From Saprospiraceae bacterium (GTDB lineage: Bacteria > Bacteroidota > Bacteroidia > Chitinophagales > Saprospiraceae): a stretch of DNA of 60,984 nucleotides. Shown one piece after another: positions 24,274 to 33,158 of this stretch. Made by a program: the position numbers and the translations under genes. Every line of letters starts with the position of its first letter. Position 1 is the first letter of the stretch. The stretch is taken from contig JANQZX010000131.1 of assembly GCA_030728245.1 (NCBI GenBank), positions 1 through 60,984 of the forward strand, written 5' to 3'. The notes below the pieces were generated by a model. The model saw nothing but the letters and a program-made list of their open reading frames with translations, was not told the DNA's origin and searched no databases.

Positions 24274-25933
24274 TTTTTACGCCTTAAGTACTTTGGCCTT
24301 GTTTTCAATAACAAAACTTGGTCAACCGGTAAAAATACCCGTTTCTCTTTCAGGGACATTCGCAGAATTACGTTCTGATCATTTTCATGGTGGCATAGAT
24401 ATTAAAGGTACTGTAGGAACACCAGTTTATGCAGTAGAAGATGGATTTCTTTACAAATTGGAGTCAAAAGGAACGGGTTATGGCAATGTTATTTACATTA
24501 AACATAAAAATGGATATATGTCTGTTTACGGTCACTTATATGCCTTTAATAAGCCATTTGAAGAATATTATTATAAGGAAGCTAAAAAATATAAGAAGTC
24601 AAATTTTTCAGTTTATTTCAAAAAGGATGAAATTCTGGTTAAAAAAGGAGACAAAATAGGTGAAATTGGAAATACTGGCTTCTCGTTTGGGCCCCATCTT
24701 CATTATGAAATTCGAGATTTAAAACACAATAAACAGGTTAATCCCTTGTTTTTTAGTGTAAATGTAAAGGATTGTTCTCCCCCGGAATGGACCGCATTAA
24801 AACTGATAAACGTTGATGAAAATAGGGTTTCAAGAAGCGAAAGATTTGTTAAGCTAAATAAAAATGAATATTTTAAAGTAGATACATTAGATCTGTTAGT
24901 TGGTAAATCTGCTTTAGCCGCACAGGTTTTTGATGGCATGGAGGGAAACAATAATAGAAATGGGGTTTATCAGTTGAAAATGTATGTTGATGGAAAACTT
25001 TATTTCCATTTTTTAGCTGGCAAGATAGCCCTGGAGGAGTCTAAATATGCCAATGCTTTGATTGATTATAAAGAAAATAAGTTATCAAAGGATATTTTTT
25101 ATAGGTGTTACCGTCTTCCGGGAAATAATCTTAAGTCTTTTAAACATCTTCAAAATGATGGATATTTTACTGTGAAATATGGTAAAATAACCAATATAGA
25201 AGTTGAAGCTTTGGATTATGCGGGGAATTATAGTCGGAAAAGAATAGCTATTAGGGGCATAAAAGGTTATTTACCCTCGCTCCCTTTTCATAATAAGTAT
25301 GTGTATAGAAATGTTGATAACCGGTTAAAGACCTATTTTATAGAGGTGAATATTCCTAAGGGAGCTGTTTATCAAAATATTCCTTTTATGTATCGGGAGA
25401 TAAATGAAATGCGCAGGGAAACTTTTTCAAGAATTCACTCGGTTCATAATGATAATGAACCTTTGCATAAAGACATATTTTTATCTATTCGTTCGGGAAT
25501 TATACCTGATTATTTAAGGGAAAAGGCATTTATTTCAGGTTGTAATCAACAGGGAAAGTATGTTAATTATGGGGGTAAATGGAGAAAAAATTTTCTTGAG
25601 GGACAAGTCGATCAGTTTGGAGAGTTTTCAATCATGATAGATACCATACCTCCTACCATAAAGGATTTATCATTAGCGGGAAGGGGGAAAAAGGGAGTCT
25701 TACAGTTTCTACTTTCAGATAACGTAGATTTGCCGAATCAGATGGATTATCCCTTTTTTAAAGTTACCTTAAATGGACAATGGATTAGAATGCGGTCTGA
25801 CAATAAAAGCGGTATCATTTCCGGACATTTACCTGTTGATCTTAAAAAGGGTAAATATGAAATTAAAGTAACGGGTTGGGACAAAATGAACAATATAAAT
25901 CATTTCACAAAGTCATTCACTGTGTGGAAATAA
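24227..25933 (+). CDS. M23-family (LytM) cell-wall metallopeptidase, exported
   Basis: A protein of about 550-568 aa. Near the N terminus is an M23 domain with zinc ligands in DHFHGGIDI (HxxxD) and GPHLHYEI (HxH), plus YGNVIYIKHKNGYMSVYGHL. The remaining 380 residues are beta-rich and of unknown fold. M23 enzymes cut peptidoglycan cross-bridges, or act as activators when degenerate; here all ligands are present. A hydrophobic stretch (TILLINFYALSTLALFSI) serves as signal. No ATG is available: the TTG at 24227 overlaps aat by 47 bp, and TTG 24242 is an alternative, so the exact start is uncertain. Confidence 0.8.
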   Translation: MRKLILVPGRTILLINFYALSTLALFSITKLGQPVKIPVSLSGTFAELRSDHFHGGIDIKGTVGTPVYAVEDGFLYKLESKGTGYGNVIYIKHKNGYMSVYGHLYAFNKPFEEYYYKEAKKYKKSNFSVYFKKDEILVKKGDKIGEIGNTGFSFGPHLHYEIRDLKHNKQVNPLFFSVNVKDCSPPEWTALKLINVDENRVSRSERFVKLNKNEYFKVDTLDLLVGKSALAAQVFDGMEGNNNRNGVYQLKMYVDGKLYFHFLAGKIALEESKYANALIDYKENKLSKDIFYRCYRLPGNNLKSFKHLQNDGYFTVKYGKITNIEVEALDYAGNYSRKRIAIRGIKGYLPSLPFHNKYVYRNVDNRLKTYFIEVNIPKGAVYQNIPFMYREINEMRRETFSRIHSVHNDNEPLHKDIFLSIRSGIIPDYLREKAFISGCNQQGKYVNYGGKWRKNFLEGQVDQFGEFSIMIDTIPPTIKDLSLAGRGKKGVLQFLLSDNVDLPNQMDYPFFKVTLNGQWIRMRSDNKSGIISGHLPVDLKKGKYEIKVTGWDKMNNINHFTKSFTVWK

Positions 25934-25984
25934 TTTTAATGAACTAAGTTTTACCTAACTTGTTTCCTATAAAAATAATAAAAA

Positions 25985-26449
25985 ATGAGCCATTTGACTA
26001 TTGGGGACGATGTTCCTTCCTTTGAAGAAAAAGATGAGCAAGGTACGGTAGTAAGTTCTACCTTATTATTGGGAAAGAAGTATATTTTATTCTGTTATCC
26101 GAAAGATGATACGCCGGGTTGTACCGCCGAAAACTGTAGTTTAAGAGATCATTATGCCACATTAAAGGACATGGGATACATTATTTATGGTGTAAGTCCG
26201 GATAATGAAAAGAAACATTTAAAATTTAAAGATAAATATCAGCTGCCTTTTCCGCTTATCGCAGATACAGAAGCCAGGTTATTAAGTGCCTTAGGTGCCT
26301 GGGGGGAGAAATCTATGTATGGTAAAAAGTATTTTGGTGTCTTGAGAAGTACTTTCATCATAAACGAGGAAGGTAAAGTAGCTCATGTCATTAATAAAGT
26401 CGATACAAAAGCCCATGCAGAGCAGATTATTGCTTTATTAAAAAGCTAA
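25985..26449 (+). CDS. bcp: Thioredoxin-dependent thiol peroxidase (Bcp/PrxQ)
   Basis: A 154-aa peroxiredoxin. The peroxidatic Cys lies in PKDDTPGCTAENCSLRDHY, with the resolving Cys five residues later as in the alpha2-type PrxQ arrangement. GVSPDNEKKHLKFKDKYQLP and the late FGVLRSTFIINEEGKV complete the family pattern. It reduces hydrogen peroxide and organic hydroperoxides with electrons from thioredoxin. Its stop overlaps the stop region of the convergent HAD gene by 4 bp, leaving no room for a terminator. Confidence 0.93.
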   Translation: MSHLTIGDDVPSFEEKDEQGTVVSSTLLLGKKYILFCYPKDDTPGCTAENCSLRDHYATLKDMGYIIYGVSPDNEKKHLKFKDKYQLPFPLIADTEARLLSALGAWGEKSMYGKKYFGVLRSTFIINEEGKVAHVINKVDTKAHAEQIIALLKS

Positions 26450-27294
26450 AGAGCTACGGAATGGCATACATAATCGGGTATGATTCCACTGGAATTAATT
26501 AAAAAATGATGTTGGTCAGGAAGAGTATTTCCGGATAAAACCAGGGCGGTATGTATACCAAATTTATTGCCCCCTAAGATATCTGTATGCAGCGTATCTC
26601 CTACCATGAGTATTTTATCTTTTGGAATACTTTTTATAGTAGATAATTTTTCGTAAGCATAGATAAATAAAGGAACGTCAGGTTTTCCGAAGCGAATAAA
26701 ACGTTTACCAACAATATCTTCAAGCATGTTGGCAATACCACCGATAGCAATATTAATTTGATTGTTACTAACAGGATAAGTCCTATCGGTATTAGCCACT
26801 ACGACGGGAATATTAGTATGCCTGAGTAAATTAATTGATTTACTCAAATCACTTTCCCAATTAAATCCTTCTTCATCTAACAATACCAAAGCGGATATAT
26901 CAGAAAAGTTTTCGGGCTGTACCTCGCTGATGGGTAAAGTGGGAAGGCCTAAATTTTCTACATAATGAGCAGAATTTTTAGTTCCTAGATAGGCAATGGT
27001 ACCTTTTTTAATTTTTAATTGAAGATATTCACGGGCGAGCATGCCTGAAGAAATCATATTTTCCTCGGTAATTAAAGCAATACCTTGCTGTTGGTATCTT
27101 TTAGCTAATTCAAAAGGACTTCGGGAAGAATCGTTAGTAAGAATAAAAATTTGTTTTTGGTCATTATGCAGCTTATAAATGGTTTCTGCCACGCCTTCAA
27201 TCAAGCCATTATAATTTTTTAATACACCAAAGGCATCAAAAAATATAGCATCATATTGTTGAATAACCTTTTCAAAAGAAGAAATTTTAGTCAT
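26446..27294 (-). CDS. HAD-superfamily subfamily IIA hydrolase
   Basis: A 282-aa phosphatase-like protein. Motif I is FFDAFGVLKNY (Asp nucleophile; the second Asp position is Phe-Gly, as in the TIGR01459-type subgroup). Motif II is FILTNDSSRS, and motif III/IV is KILMVGDTLHTDILGGNKFG. It is related to NagD and pyridoxal phosphatase-type enzymes; the substrate is unknown. It ends the map-APH-HAD gene group. Confidence 0.85.
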   Translation of the reverse strand: MTKISSFEKVIQQYDAIFFDAFGVLKNYNGLIEGVAETIYKLHNDQKQIFILTNDSSRSPFELAKRYQQQGIALITEENMISSGMLAREYLQLKIKKGTIAYLGTKNSAHYVENLGLPTLPISEVQPENFSDISALVLLDEEGFNWESDLSKSINLLRHTNIPVVVANTDRTYPVSNNQINIAIGGIANMLEDIVGKRFIRFGKPDVPLFIYAYEKLSTIKSIPKDKILMVGDTLHTDILGGNKFGIHTALVLSGNTLPDQHHFLINSSGIIPDYVCHSVAL

Positions 27295-27303
27295 ACGTTT
27301 TTA

Positions 27304-28359
27304 TTATAGCGCTAGTGCCCGAAGTAATTTATCGGCATTAAATTCTTTTTCAATGCTGGGTAAATAGGTGCTGTAGGCTTCCTTTTGTAATTTAGTAGCA
27401 TATATTTCGTGGAAGAAATATCGGCCATCTTTAATGACATAGTTAAGAATAAAAAACCGATATACCTCTGGTATAAACCTGATTTCCGTTTCAGTGAGCG
27501 GATAAACGCGATGGTATGCTTTAAGAAATATCATAAAACGGTCTTCCATTAACGTGGAAATATTGTAGCTGAATACGGTTCTGTCACCAGCATCAGATAC
27601 AATTCTGCTAAGAAAATAAAAATCTAAAATTCGGGAAGCCATTCTAAACCAATCATAATCCCATCGGGAAAATAGACTGGTTTGATTTGTGACAGAAAAA
27701 TTTCCAATATTCCAGTCCACAAAAACAGGTAGTTTCTGTAACTTATCAACCCTTAATAAGTCACTGTTTGTAAAGAAACGTTCACATTGTTCTTGAATGA
27801 CGGAAGCATATAATCTGTGTTCAAATTGACCGAAATCAGTTGATAAGATGTCCAGCAAATGGTAAAGATCTGATTTAAGTGTTTTTGAGGAGGGGGGTAA
27901 TGTATTCGAAACTCTGGAACAAGCTTTATGAAATGCCGCAAATTCTTCTCCCAGTCGTTCAATTTGTGTATGATTTAATCGTGCGGGTAATTTCTGATCA
28001 ATGGTAACAGGATTATAAAAAACAACCCAGGCATCAATCAAAGAATCTTTATACCTATGTACAAATAGCTGATTTCCTTTAATTAAGGAACGGGCTAAAA
28101 AGTGATTAAAAGGCGTATTTAAATTATTTGCAAGGACATTTATAATGGAGTGATCCTCGATAAAATGGTCATATTTACCGAAATAAGAAAGCTTGGCTAT
28201 AACAAAATCACCTTCGGGAAAAATAATTTTATAAACATGATTTGTTGACACCCGTGCACTTATGTCAGAAATGGACTTTATGGGCCTGCTACTGTCATAA
28301 GCGGCCCAGGCATGGTTTACAATGGTTGTAAAGTCGATATAATGCATATCAGATTCCAT
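27304..28359 (-). CDS. APH-fold phosphotransferase-like protein
   Basis: A 351-aa protein with a protein-kinase-like (aminoglycoside phosphotransferase) fold. The N-lobe Lys lies in VYKIIFPEGDFVIAKLSYFG. The catalytic loop reads VFVDWNIGNFSV, with Asp and Asn in the HxDxxxxN positions (the first position is not His), and the metal-binding segment reads SRWDYDWFRMASRILDFYFL. The small-molecule substrate is unknown. The first ATG overlaps the map stop by 11 bp; the in-frame ATG four codons later would begin right after that stop (TGATATG). Confidence 0.75.
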   Translation of the reverse strand: MESDMHYIDFTTIVNHAWAAYDSSRPIKSISDISARVSTNHVYKIIFPEGDFVIAKLSYFGKYDHFIEDHSIINVLANNLNTPFNHFLARSLIKGNQLFVHRYKDSLIDAWVVFYNPVTIDQKLPARLNHTQIERLGEEFAAFHKACSRVSNTLPPSSKTLKSDLYHLLDILSTDFGQFEHRLYASVIQEQCERFFTNSDLLRVDKLQKLPVFVDWNIGNFSVTNQTSLFSRWDYDWFRMASRILDFYFLSRIVSDAGDRTVFSYNISTLMEDRFMIFLKAYHRVYPLTETEIRFIPEVYRFFILNYVIKDGRYFFHEIYATKLQKEAYSTYLPSIEKEFNADKLLRALAL

Positions 28360-29107
28360 TTTGCCAGGTTAGAATAGTAGGCTCTTCATTCGTAACAATA
28401 AGGGTATGTTCATGTTGAGCAACGTAACTTCCATCTCGTGTAATCATGGTCCAACCGTCGGTATCTTCTTTAACAAAAGACGCCTTAGTGGATATAAAGG
28501 TTTCTAAAGCAATAACGCTATTTTTTTTAAAAACAGCTTTATTATATGGGTCGTAAAAACAAGGAATCTCGTCTGGATCTTCGTGTAGTTTTCTACCAAT
28601 GCCATGACCTACCAAATTTTTAATCACTTTAAAACCTCTTTCGGCGGCTTTTTGCTGTATAAATCTCCCAACCACAGCTATTCTTACTCCTGCTTTAATC
28701 TCCTTTAAAGCAGAAAGCAAAATTTCTCTGGAGGCGGATACTAAGGGCTGTAAACCAGACAAATCATTTCCAAGGATAAATGAAAATCCATTGTCTCCAT
28801 AGTAACCGTTAAGTTCCGCTGACACATCTATATTGATTAAGTCACCCTCTTTTAAAATTTTAGTTTTGGAGGGAATACCGTGAGCTGCCTCTTTATTTAG
28901 GGAAATACAGGTATAACCAGGAAATTTATAATCTTTAATGGGTGCAGAGGTGGCACCATAACTTTTTAGTAAGGATGCACCATATTCATCTAATTCGAAG
29001 GTATTCATGCCCGGTTTGGCATAACCAATCATTGATTTTAGGGTTAGGGCCACTGCATCACTGGCTGCCTGCATACCCAATAAATCTGCGTCTGTCTGAA
29101 CTATCAA
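28349..29107 (-). CDS. map: Type I methionine aminopeptidase
   Basis: A 252-aa cytosolic enzyme that removes N-terminal Met from nascent proteins. Metal ligands appear in order: INIDVSAELNGYYGDNGFSF (two Asp), GHGIGRKLHEDP (His), IALETFIS (Glu) and VAQHEHTLIV (Glu). The length fits the minimal type Ia enzyme without a zinc-finger extension. It starts a minus-strand group of three overlapping or adjacent genes and is divergent from the MoaD-like gene. Confidence 0.95.
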   Translation of the reverse strand: MIVQTDADLLGMQAASDAVALTLKSMIGYAKPGMNTFELDEYGASLLKSYGATSAPIKDYKFPGYTCISLNKEAAHGIPSKTKILKEGDLINIDVSAELNGYYGDNGFSFILGNDLSGLQPLVSASREILLSALKEIKAGVRIAVVGRFIQQKAAERGFKVIKNLVGHGIGRKLHEDPDEIPCFYDPYNKAVFKKNSVIALETFISTKASFVKEDTDGWTMITRDGSYVAQHEHTLIVTNEEPTILTWQNGI

Positions 29108-29180
29108 GATTTTTAACTTTAATGGCGAAAGTTAATATAAAAAAAAGGTAATTTTAGAAGTTAAACAAGAAAAGCGAAAA

Positions 29181-29417
29181 ATGAGGGTCAAAGCATTTGG
29201 TATAGCGAAGGAAATTTTAGGAAATTCAAGCATATATATTGAGCCGAACACGGTAACCACCGTGAGGGAATTAAAGGACTATTTATACGAACGTTATCCT
29301 GAGATGTTACATTTAAAAACGGTGGCGATTGCTGTGAATCAATCTTATGCAACGGATGATGCAAATCTGACAGAGGAAGCTGAAATAGTAATTATTCCTC
29401 CTGTTAGTGGAGGTTAG
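29181..29417 (+). CDS. MoaD/ThiS-family sulfur carrier
   Basis: A 78-aa beta-grasp protein ending in the obligatory Gly-Gly (IVIIPPVSGG), which is adenylated and thiocarboxylated to donate sulfur. MRVKAFGIAKEILGNSSIYI and EAEIVIIPPVSGG fit MoaD, the small subunit of molybdopterin synthase, better than ThiS. No moaE or moeB is adjacent. A need for molybdenum cofactor in this genome is supported by the molybdopterin hydroxylase at 53.8-56.0 kb. Confidence 0.85.
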   Translation: MRVKAFGIAKEILGNSSIYIEPNTVTTVRELKDYLYERYPEMLHLKTVAIAVNQSYATDDANLTEEAEIVIIPPVSGG

Positions 29418-29426
29418 AGAAGATTG

Positions 29427-29885
29427 TTATTTTTCTAAGTCCAATAGATATTTCTTTTTTTCCAGGCCATAGAAATATCCGTGAAGGTTGCCATTTTTTG
29501 CAATGCATCTATGACAGGGAATAATGATAGCGATGGGATTATTCCGATTGGCATTTCCAGCGGCACGAAATGCTTTTTCACTTCCAGCCATAGACGCTAA
29601 TTCACTATAACTTACAGTTTCGCCATAAGGAATGCGTTGTAAAGATTCCCAAACGGCTATTTGAAAAGGGGAAGCATTTCCATAAGAAATGGGTAAATCA
29701 AACTTCGTCCTCTTTTTATTAAAATATTGCTGTAGTTGATTAACGGTTTCTAAAGCGACCACGTCAGGAGAAGACAGACCGTCTTTCTCATTTTTAGCAT
29801 CAACTAATTTTACCGAAACCAACTTATCCTCATTGGTTATGATACGCAATAAACCAAAGGGAGAATCATAAATTAGGCTATTCAA
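29427..29885 (-). CDS. ogt: Methylated-DNA-protein-cysteine methyltransferase
   Basis: A 152-aa suicide repair protein that takes methyl groups from O6-methylguanine. The acceptor Cys lies in IPCHRCIAKNGNLHGYFYGL (the usual PCHRV reads PCHRC), and AVWESLQRIPYGETVSYSEL and RAAGNANRNNPIAIII form the DNA-binding and helix regions. The N-terminal domain is the short Ogt type. It lies 6 bp before the stop side of the OmpA lipoprotein gene on the same strand. Confidence 0.93.
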   Translation of the reverse strand: MNSLIYDSPFGLLRIITNEDKLVSVKLVDAKNEKDGLSSPDVVALETVNQLQQYFNKKRTKFDLPISYGNASPFQIAVWESLQRIPYGETVSYSELASMAGSEKAFRAAGNANRNNPIAIIIPCHRCIAKNGNLHGYFYGLEKKKYLLDLEK

Positions 29886-29891
29886 AAGATT

Positions 29892-30815
29892 TTAATTTTT
29901 ACTTTCAGGAGAGGAGAGCAGATTAAAAAACTGATCTAATTTAGGTGTAATAATAATCTCAGTTCTTCTATTTGCCTGTCTTCCAGCCGCAGAGTCATTT
30001 TCTACTTTCGGAGAAAATTCACCTCTACCACCGGCGGTCATTCTTTTTGGATCTACCTGGTGTTTTTGTTGCAGGTAGCGCACAACGGAGGTAGCTCTGC
30101 GAACACTTAAGTCCCAGTTATCGATGGTACAAGAATTAGAAATGGCTATATTATCGGTATGACCTTCAACTAATATATCAATATCTTTGTGGTCATTAAC
30201 GACGGAGGCTACCTTTGATAAAACACTTTGAGCTCTGTCGTTGATGTCATGACTACCACTTCTGAAGAGTAGTTTATCAGAAATAGAGACATAAACAACG
30301 CCTTTTTTTACTTCAATGGTCAAATCCTGGTCATTTACATCAGATAAAGATCTTTTTAAGGTATTTACCAAAGAAAGACTTAAAGAATCCTTTCTTTGCA
30401 TCTGACCTGTAAGGTCTTGTATATATTTGCTCTGCTCGCTTATGGCCTGTAGCGATTTATTGATACTTTCTGCCCCACTTTTACTAATTACGGAAAGATC
30501 AGAAAGCCTGTCCAATAAACTGGCATTTGTACCTTTTAATAAGGCAATCTGGTCTTCTAACAGACGCACCTGGTTTCTTTTATCAGTTAGTTCGCCATCT
30601 TTATTTTGCATTTCACGCAAACGGCTTTGTAATTCTGTTTCTTTTATCTGAAGCTGACTTTTCAGTTGACTAAGCTGAAACTGGCAATCTGCCAAATTCT
30701 GTTCGGCCGCTTTAACCAATGCCTGTTGTTCACCCTGAAAGGCTAAGTATTTCTTTTTTGTAACACAGGAAGATCCAATTAAGGCAAGGGAAAGAAGAAA
30801 AAGAAAGGGCTTCAT
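29892..30815 (-). CDS. OmpA-family lipoprotein with coiled coil
   Basis: A 307-aa protein starting at MKPFLFLLSLALIGSSC (30815), which places the lipobox Cys at residue 17; a longer in-frame start would bury the signal. A coiled coil (about 25-130) precedes an OmpA C-like peptidoglycan-binding domain (about 180-290: DIDILVEGHTDNIAIS, NWDLSVRRATSVVRYLQQ, GGRGEFSPK, RQANRRTEIIITPKL). It tethers the outer membrane to peptidoglycan. It is typical in length and domain order for Bacteroidota. Confidence 0.93.
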   Translation of the reverse strand: MKPFLFLLSLALIGSSCVTKKKYLAFQGEQQALVKAAEQNLADCQFQLSQLKSQLQIKETELQSRLREMQNKDGELTDKRNQVRLLEDQIALLKGTNASLLDRLSDLSVISKSGAESINKSLQAISEQSKYIQDLTGQMQRKDSLSLSLVNTLKRSLSDVNDQDLTIEVKKGVVYVSISDKLLFRSGSHDINDRAQSVLSKVASVVNDHKDIDILVEGHTDNIAISNSCTIDNWDLSVRRATSVVRYLQQKHQVDPKRMTAGGRGEFSPKVENDSAAGRQANRRTEIIITPKLDQFFNLLSSPESKN

Positions 30816-30955
30816 AGAAGGTATATTGAAAAAATGAAAAACAAGTAGAAAAGTAATCACACCTTAAAAGTAACGAAAATTTATTAAAAAATTGTCTATT
30901 TTGGACTGCCAATTTTTATGGTAATAGCACCTGAACGAAATCTATTTTACTGAAA

Positions 30956-33157
30956 ATGCTCCAAAAACTTATCATTGGGCTAGTAGCTCTGTTTTCTCCA
31001 TTTCTTGTAAATGCACAGGAAGTAAGTGAGTTTAAACTACAAAAAGTAACCTCTGCTATCAAAATCGATGGTCTTCCCGACGATGAAGCTTGGAAAAACA
31101 TACCTGAGATTAAAGATTTTTGGCAATATTTTCCTACCGATACTTTACCTGCACAACAAGGTATTTCAGTGAAAATAGGGTATGATGATAAACATATTTA
31201 TTTTCTTGCTGTCATGAAAAATAGAAAAATAGACAGAAATTATATTACGCCCTCTCTAAGAAGAGATTTCAGGGGGGAAGCAAATGACGGATTTTCAATT
31301 ATAATCGACCCATTTCAGGACCAAACAAATGGTTTTCAATTTGGGGTGAACCCTTTTGGAGTCCAAAGAGAAGGTTTAGTATCAAATGGTGGTTCTACAG
31401 GCAGCGACCTGAGTTTGAGCTGGGATAATAAATGGTTTGCAGGAGCAAAACAATTTGAAGGTTATTGGGTGGCAGAGGGTGCCATTCCCTTTAGTACGCT
31501 CCGATTTAAACCAGGTACCAAATACTGGAATTTTAAATTTTACAGGATAGATAGCGAATCAGCGGAGCGGGTTGTTTTTCCAAGACTCCCCCGGCAATTT
31601 CAGATTTTAAATCTGGTAAGTATGTGCAGAGGGGTTTGGGATGAACCTTTGGCTAAAAAAAATACTAATTTCGCTGTTATTCCATATACCTTAGCAAATT
31701 CTCAGGTGGATAAACTCAATAATCTTCCCGTTTCCAATAAGGTTAATATTGGTGGAGATGCTAAAATTAGTGTGGGCCCCGCTTTAAATTTAGATTTAAC
31801 TGTAAATCCTGACTTTTCTCAGGTGGAAGTAGATGAACAGGTTACCAATCTGGATAGATTTGAAATATTTTTTCCGGAAAGGAGGCAATTCTTTTTAGAA
31901 AATGCCGATTTATTCGCTTCTTTTGGTCAGGAACGATTGAGACCCTTCTTTTCCAGAAGAATCGGTATTGCCAGAGATGAGGAAACAGGACAAAACATTC
32001 AAAATCCTATTTATTTCGGCGCCAGATTGAGCGGTAAACTGGATAATAACTGGAGGATTGGATTACTCAGTATGCAAACAGCAAGAGATTTGTCCATTAA
32101 TCAACCCTCTGTTAATTATAGTGTGGCTGCCGTGCAAAGAAAAATATTTAGCAGGTCTAACGTGGGTGTTATTTTTGTTAATAAAGAGCCTTTTTATGAC
32201 GAAAATGTGATAGGGTTTAATAGAAAAAATTTTAATCGTGTGCTTGGGTTTGACTATAATCTTGCCACAGCAGATAATAAATGGGCAGGAAAGGCTTTTT
32301 ATCATTACTCTTTTGATGAGGAAAATAAAGGTAATTCCGGCGTCTTTGGTGGAGATATTGCCTATAATACCTATCATTGGGAGTTTTCTTTTACTGGCCA
32401 GTCGGTCGGTGAAAATTATAATCCGGAAGTAGGTTTTGCAAGGAGAACTAATTATAAAAGGGTAGCTTCCTCCCTTTGGTATAATTTTTATCCTACGGGT
32501 GGAATCCTAAATAAACATGGTCCGGGTATTGATTTTGACCAACTTGGAAATGAAAAGTATGGCCTGACGGACTTCGATGTAAATCTTATGTACAGGGTTT
32601 TATTTAGAAGTACAGCTAATTTGGAGTTCAGGATGCGAAGGGAATTTGTTTATTTATTCAGCCCTTTTAACCCAAGTGGTGGAGACGGGCCAAGTTTGGA
32701 ACAGGGCAATGGGTACGCTTACAATTTGTTTATTCTCCGCTACACTTCGAATACCAGAAAAAAGATAAATTATAATATTAGCTCCAGATCGGGGCAATAT
32801 TTTAATGGGAACAGATGGAATTTAGATGGATCTGTTAATTTGAGAATGCAACCGTATGCCTTGCTATCTATGATTGCCAGTATAAACCTTTTGCGCTTTC
32901 CCGAACCTTATAAAGATGCCAATTTATGGCTTATAGGTCCGAGATTGGATATAACATTCACGAAAAATTTGTTTTGGACAACTTTTATTCAGTACAATTC
33001 TCAAATTGAGAATGTTAATATAAATTCTCGGATTCAATGGCGTTTTAAACCCGTTTCAGATGTTTTTTTAGTATATACGGATAATTATTATCCGGAATCG
33101 TTTGATAATAAAAATAGAGCTATTGTGCTTAAAATTAATTATTGGCTAAACAATTAA
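30956..33157 (+). CDS. DUF5916 outer-membrane protein with CBM9-like domain
   Basis: A 733-aa exported protein (signal IIGLVALFSPFLVNAQ). The N-terminal 200 residues are a carbohydrate-binding family 9-like sandwich (IKIDGLPDDEAWKNIPEIKD, VKIGYDDKHIYFLAVM, NDGFSIIIDPFQDQTNGFQF). The remaining 500 form the DUF5916 barrel-like region (SQVEVDEQVTNLDRFEIFFP, ERRQFFLENADLF and long alternating strands). Such proteins are widespread in Bacteroidota with unproven function, probably uptake or processing of an extracellular polymer. The stop is 1 bp from that of the convergent batD. Confidence 0.88.
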   Translation: MLQKLIIGLVALFSPFLVNAQEVSEFKLQKVTSAIKIDGLPDDEAWKNIPEIKDFWQYFPTDTLPAQQGISVKIGYDDKHIYFLAVMKNRKIDRNYITPSLRRDFRGEANDGFSIIIDPFQDQTNGFQFGVNPFGVQREGLVSNGGSTGSDLSLSWDNKWFAGAKQFEGYWVAEGAIPFSTLRFKPGTKYWNFKFYRIDSESAERVVFPRLPRQFQILNLVSMCRGVWDEPLAKKNTNFAVIPYTLANSQVDKLNNLPVSNKVNIGGDAKISVGPALNLDLTVNPDFSQVEVDEQVTNLDRFEIFFPERRQFFLENADLFASFGQERLRPFFSRRIGIARDEETGQNIQNPIYFGARLSGKLDNNWRIGLLSMQTARDLSINQPSVNYSVAAVQRKIFSRSNVGVIFVNKEPFYDENVIGFNRKNFNRVLGFDYNLATADNKWAGKAFYHYSFDEENKGNSGVFGGDIAYNTYHWEFSFTGQSVGENYNPEVGFARRTNYKRVASSLWYNFYPTGGILNKHGPGIDFDQLGNEKYGLTDFDVNLMYRVLFRSTANLEFRMRREFVYLFSPFNPSGGDGPSLEQGNGYAYNLFILRYTSNTRKKINYNISSRSGQYFNGNRWNLDGSVNLRMQPYALLSMIASINLLRFPEPYKDANLWLIGPRLDITFTKNLFWTTFIQYNSQIENVNINSRIQWRFKPVSDVFLVYTDNYYPESFDNKNRAIVLKINYWLNN

Positions 33158-33158
33158 T